In this document: one piece after another, positions 51,556 through 54,206 of the stretch | Position numbering within the stretch: the stretch's first letter is position 1 | How the letters are laid out: every line of letters begins with the position of its first letter | Origin: a virus | Strand: one strand, 5' to 3' | Virus record (IMG/VR): IMGVR_UViG_3300030104_006890 | Location: 1-54,206 of that record | DNA length: 54,206 nucleotides | The notes under the pieces: model-generated | The model's input: the letters and a program-made list of their open reading frames with translations, nothing else | What the model was told of the DNA's origin: nothing | Database searches by the model: none | Position numbers and translations under genes: made by a program

Positions 51556-52167
51556 TTAAACTTTTTTCAATTTATTTTTTAGTTGAACTATATACTCATC
51601 TATCTTTTTGACATCTTTGTGGTCATCTGATATCTTTTCTCGTTTTAAAATTAACTTACCTAATGCCTTTTGTATGTCTAATTTTGTTAGACCTTTCATG
51701 CTTTTTCTATAATATAAATGTTCTAATGCTTCGTCTTCAGCTTCAGCACCACGAACACCAGCAACTGCAGTTATGTATTCTGTTTCGTAGATTACTTCTT
51801 CTCCAATTTCTTGAATCTCTTCCCATACTGTGTTTTCCCACATAGCTTCCATATCAAAATTTATATCTTCTACCTTAGCCATTTCTATACTGTCTTGTAT
51901 TGCTTGTTGTCTCTGTTGTTTTTTTCTATGTTTAGCAAACTCTGCATCGTAATATGTGGTTGATATCGAATCACACTCACTTAACCATTGACCATAATTT
52001 TTCCAATTTGGTGAACCATTAGAATCTCTATATTCTGTATCATCACAATCAACACCTCTAAAGGTTGATGTTTTAAAATCTGATACGCGAGTTACTTGAC
52101 TATAACTTAGTTGGATGTTCAGACAAATAAAAAGTATTAGAGTCGTATTCAAAATACCAAATCTCAT
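51556..52167 (-). CDS. Secreted protein with signal peptide, partner of the pilin-like genes, 203 aa
   Basis: A clear Sec signal peptide opens the protein: MRFGILNTTLILFICLNIQL then SYS-Q, with likely cleavage near residue 23. The mature part is charged, with one likely disulfide pair (CDD near residue 40, EC near 65) and long helices (FAKHRKKQQRQQAIQDSIEM and a Lys/Glu-rich C-terminus). No family is recognised. The gene overlaps the end of the upstream pilin-like gene by 68 bases in another frame. AGGAG stands 8 bases before the ATG at 52167, which supports this start. As last gene of the pilin-like operon it may be an accessory periplasmic protein of the same apparatus. Confidence 0.72.
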   Translation of the reverse strand: MRFGILNTTLILFICLNIQLSYSQVTRVSDFKTSTFRGVDCDDTEYRDSNGSPNWKNYGQWLSECDSISTTYYDAEFAKHRKKQQRQQAIQDSIEMAKVEDINFDMEAMWENTVWEEIQEIGEEVIYETEYITAVAGVRGAEAEDEALEHLYYRKSMKGLTKLDIQKALGKLILKREKISDDHKDVKKIDEYIVQLKNKLKKV

Positions 52168-52495
52168 TATTCATTCTCCTATGATATAGTTTAGTTCCAT
52201 CAAATTGCCACTCATTATCTTCATCAGGTATTCCTAACTCGTGAGTAACAATAACACCTCTTGTACGACCTAATACAGATAATGGATGGTCAGGCCACAC
52301 ATCGGTGTCTGTTAATTCTTTTTGAATATCAGCATACAGTTCTAACTCTTCCCACAATCGATGAGCAAATTGTTTTTCTGCTTTTAATTCTTCTAATTCA
52401 ATTCTTTTTTCAAATCTTGGAATAGCTATAGCACTTAGTATACCAATCAATAAAATCACTACTACAAGCTCGAATAAAGTGTAGCCTTTATTCAC
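52100..52495 (-). CDS. Type IV pilin-like / pseudopilin protein (GspG-like), 131 aa
   Basis: The class III prepilin signal is complete: a short leader MNKG, then YTLFELVVVILLIGILSAIA with Glu at position 5 of the mature form, cut by prepilin peptidase after Gly. The C-terminal domain has WPDHPLSVL, EWQFDGTKLYHRRMNNEIWY and FEYD, which align with the 52953 protein, so the two are paralogues. Start is GTG at 52495, sharing a base with the previous stop (TAGTG), with GGAGA 7 bases upstream. Such proteins assemble into pili or the pseudopilus of type II secretion; the peptidase and ATPase are not in the window, so host machinery would be needed. Confidence 0.83.
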   Translation of the reverse strand: MNKGYTLFELVVVILLIGILSAIAIPRFEKRIELEELKAEKQFAHRLWEELELYADIQKELTDTDVWPDHPLSVLGRTRGVIVTHELGIPDEDNEWQFDGTKLYHRRMNNEIWYFEYDSNTFYLSEHPTKL

Positions 52496-52941
52496 TAGAT
52501 TTCTCCGATTATATATTCCTCATATGATGGACTATCTTCGTCCACATCACTAATAATAAATAGTTTAGTTATATATCCTTGCTCAGATGTATCTGATTCT
52601 ATTTCATATTTAAATGGATTTTGATTGGAATTAAATGGCAAATCTCCACTAAACAAATGATTAGGAGTTCTACCATCAGATAATACTATTTGACGATATT
52701 CTCCATCTAATAAATTATTTTCTGGCTCTGTAGGAAGTTGAGGATTACCTTTCATATGTGTCTCTTGATAATATCTCAAAAATGTATCTTTTATAATTGA
52801 CATATTGGCAAGATTAATTTGTCGTTGGGTATCCATAGTCACATTACTAAAAGTGGGAATAGCAAATGACATTACTACTCCCACTAATGCAATACTAACA
52901 ACCATCTCTGCCAATGTGAAACCAGCATTTGAGTTTCTCAT
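52495..52941 (-). CDS. Type IV pilin-like / minor pseudopilin protein, 148 aa
   Basis: Leader MRNSNAG, then FTLAEMVVSIALVGVVMSFA with Glu5, a typical prepilin N-terminus. The rest (TQRQINLANMSIIKDTFLRY, then LSDGRTPNHLFSGDLPFNSN and a beta-rich end) does not align with the other three pilin-like proteins, as expected for a minor subunit with its own tip or adaptor function. GAGGGG lies about 7 bases before the ATG at 52941. It stands second after the classic pilin at 52953 in a four-gene run with spacings of at most 30 bases. Confidence 0.82.
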   Translation of the reverse strand: MRNSNAGFTLAEMVVSIALVGVVMSFAIPTFSNVTMDTQRQINLANMSIIKDTFLRYYQETHMKGNPQLPTEPENNLLDGEYRQIVLSDGRTPNHLFSGDLPFNSNQNPFKYEIESDTSEQGYITKLFIISDVDEDSPSYEEYIIGEI

Positions 52942-52952
52942 TGGTATCCCCT

Positions 52953-53384
52953 CTAATCTACAATAGCTTCTCTAGCACCAATTGAACCAACACCAGCATT
53001 GTCGCCTGTTTGAACCCCCTTATCGTAAGTCCAAGCATAACGAGTGTTATCTTTTCGTTGGTGTGTGATTTTGTTGGTTGTGGTATTGAATGTCCACTCA
53101 CCATCGGTATCAGCATTATCAACATCTGTTGAATCGTATCCTACTGGTACTTGGTCTAAAGCATCAAAAGGATGGGTTGGCCAACTCTTTCTACCATTAT
53201 CAAGAAGTTGTTCAACAGCGTAGTTTTCCAAACCAGCCTTAACAGAAGATATTATTGCATCTTCCGCAGCCTGTTCTGCTTTGTCTACTACACCAACATA
53301 TCTTGGTATAGCTACTGCTGCAAGAATTCCTAAAATGATAGTAACCATTATTAGTTCTATTAATGTGAATCCTTTGTTGTTCAT
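52953..53384 (-). CDS. Type IV pilin-like / major pseudopilin protein (GspG-like), 143 aa
   Basis: This copy has the textbook signal: MNNKG, then FTLIELIMVTIILGILAAVA and IPRYVG, with Glu5. Further on, AGLENYAVEQLLDNGR, SWPTHPFDALDQVPVGYD and GEWTFNTTTNKITHQRKDNT followed by AWTYD show the GspG-type C-terminal domain, similar to the 52100 paralogue. GGAGAAT is 5-8 bases before the ATG at 53384. Prepilin peptidase would cut after Gly5. It could be the main subunit of a phage-encoded pseudopilus or a decoy that joins the host's pilus. Confidence 0.85.
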   Translation of the reverse strand: MNNKGFTLIELIMVTIILGILAAVAIPRYVGVVDKAEQAAEDAIISSVKAGLENYAVEQLLDNGRKSWPTHPFDALDQVPVGYDSTDVDNADTDGEWTFNTTTNKITHQRKDNTRYAWTYDKGVQTGDNAGVGSIGAREAIVD

Positions 53385-53414
53385 TGTATTCTCCGCTCGA
53401 TTTCGAGTCTGATT

Positions 53415-54053
53415 TTAAGGTTGTAATTTTTTGTTAAAGTTCTTTGGACTTTCCAAATCTGCAATGTAAAGAATTGGAGCATAGGATTGTTGTCCACTTC
53501 CACCACCAGCAATTACTGTGTAGATATAGTGACCATCCTGGAAAGGTGATTTGATAGCATTACCACCAAACTCATTTAAGAACTCCTCAGCACCAGCCGA
53601 AACATCAAATGAACCATCATTATCATCATCTTCTGATACATTCACAGAAGAACCTTGTGGTGCTGGTGATTCTAAATTTGCTGTTCCAAACACCGAAGCC
53701 CATTTGGATGCCTCTTGACTTTCAAAAGTTTCAAATAAATCGATACTTGTGATAAGTAAATCTTCGTTAGCATATCCACCGTTATTATCAGGTACACTTT
53801 CGTTGTACTTTACCTGACCAGGAAATCTTCCACGACCTTCTGATGTTACTTTAGCGTTATAAAAATTGTTAGCTGATTTCATTATCTTATCGATATCAGC
53901 AAGGGTTTTCTTTTCCTTAGCACCTTCTCCAACACCGGAAAATTTAGGTGCAGCAGTAGTAGCAAGTGTAGCCATCATAGCAGTTGTTACTGCAAATTCA
54001 GCGAGTGACTGGCCACTACGACCTTTAAAGTATTTTTTGATTGATTTGAACAT
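53415..54053 (-). CDS. Pilin-like protein with Flp/TadE-type N-terminus, 212 aa
   Basis: The leader is longer and basic (MFKSIKKYFKGRSG) and is followed by QSLAEFAVTTAMMATLATTA, where the Glu five residues after Gly fits prepilin processing, though the hydrophobic stretch is Ala/Thr-rich as in Flp or TadE-like pilins. The mature domain includes ADIDKIMKSANNFYNAKVTS, an acidic DDDNDGSFD stretch that might bind calcium, and a glycine-rich VIAGGGSGQQSYAP end. It is the first gene of the operon, with TAGGAGAACTGAA before its ATG at 54053. Family assignment is less sure than for the three downstream pilin-like genes. Confidence 0.75.
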   Translation of the reverse strand: MFKSIKKYFKGRSGQSLAEFAVTTAMMATLATTAAPKFSGVGEGAKEKKTLADIDKIMKSANNFYNAKVTSEGRGRFPGQVKYNESVPDNNGGYANEDLLITSIDLFETFESQEASKWASVFGTANLESPAPQGSSVNVSEDDDNDGSFDVSAGAEEFLNEFGGNAIKSPFQDGHYIYTVIAGGGSGQQSYAPILYIADLESPKNFNKKLQP

Positions 54054-54099
54054 TTCAGTTCTCCTATTAAGTTGTTATTGTTACCTATATAATACAATA

Positions 54100-54108
54100 A
54101 TTGTACCA
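54100..54108 (-). promoter_or_regulatory. Possible extended -10 promoter of the pilin-like operon
   Basis: Read on the minus strand, TGGTACAAT gives an extended -10 (TG-n-TACAAT) about 47 bases before the ATG at 54053. A poor -35 (TTGTAA) lies 15 bases further up. The rest of the 54054-54176 gap is A/T-rich without the TATATTTATA motif found before the other operons. This suggests control by host-type sigma-70 polymerase rather than the presumed late system. Confidence 0.35.
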
Positions 54109-54184
54109 CAACCTGTTATTTTACAAATTTTTTTTTATTTTTTTATTTGTGTTGATATTGTTGAACTTAGAGTATAAAATAAAA

Positions 54185-54206
54185 AACCCCACTAAAAAGT
54201 GAGGTT
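54185..54206 (-). terminator. Rho-independent terminator of the gene beyond the right edge
   Basis: On the minus strand AACCTCACT and AGTGGGGTT pair over nine positions (one G-T wobble) around a TTTT loop and are followed by a TTTTTTATTTT run. The + strand version has a C-A mismatch at the same place, so the minus direction fits better. It ends a leftward transcript that enters from outside the window and isolates the pilin-like operon from it. Confidence 0.75.

Noticed and set aside
1-54206. tRNA genes, integrase, attachment sites or insertion sequences
   Set aside because: I saw no cloverleaf with conserved T-loop, no recombinase or transposase motif, and no terminal inverted repeats by eye; a tRNA search program would be decisive.

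Overview
The window looks like part of the genome of an AT-rich, T4-related tailed phage, probably marine. The evidence is a T4-type morphogenesis block (large terminase, portal, gp21-type prohead protease), T4-type replication and recombination genes (DnaG-type primase, RuvC-like nuclease, Mre11/Rad50 homologue), dense packing with TAATG, ATGA and GTGA overlaps, and almost complete one-strand coding. Only one small gene, a ribbon-helix-helix regulator at 43574-43735, lies on the + strand. I saw no integrase, transposase, tRNA or CRISPR array. The host cannot be read from the sequence.

Layout, left to right (transcription runs right to left): 1-3928 holds prohead-core genes: an open-ended multidomain protein, the gp21-type protease and three small proteins. 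3999-7801 holds portal, large terminase and a zinc-ribbon protein in the usual small-terminase position. 7812-10774 holds a multidomain NMN-adenylyltransferase/ligase-like enzyme and a Nudix hydrolase. 10817-11293 is a GH108-type endolysin. 11296-14395 encodes one small protein and four tandem LamG-type lectin-fold proteins. 14395-43503 is a receptor-binding and fibre region of nearly 29 kb with four giant proteins (2161, 1417, 2281 and 2666 aa) and smaller related ones, built from shared repeats. 43574-43735 is the regulator. 43732-48347 holds a fused Mre11-Rad50 protein, a primase and a RuvC-like nuclease. 48344-51517 is a row of small genes, five of which share an N-terminus of the form M-[IV]-[KH]-L-x-x-[LI]-[LI]-x-E. 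51556-54053 encodes a secreted protein and four type IV pilin-like proteins. A terminator for a gene beyond the right edge closes the window.

The most interesting signal is the shared N-terminus. It has the length and [LI]-x-E ending of the capsid-targeting sequences that T4 uses to pack internal proteins into the prohead, which gp21 then removes. The carriers are unrelated (HEXXH metallopeptidase, P-loop kinase, Nudix hydrolase, three unknowns), and a gp21-type protease is encoded in the same window. I infer a set of enzymes packed in the capsid and delivered with the DNA. Second is the four-gene pilin-like operon with a secreted partner, unusual in a phage. Third is an exact 10-bp motif (TATATTTATA in the sense direction) in each of the five promoter-sized gaps, but not in front of the pilin operon. 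Also notable are the 841-aa NMNAT/ligase fusion beside a Nudix gene, the single-chain Mre11-Rad50, a primase with a degraded zinc site, and a small gene with an in-frame TGA at 49771-49773.

After adding genes missed by simple ORF calling (1-1972, 43574-43735, 49346-49489, 49486-49806), no stretch over 300 bases lacks a gene. The longest gap is 54054-54206.
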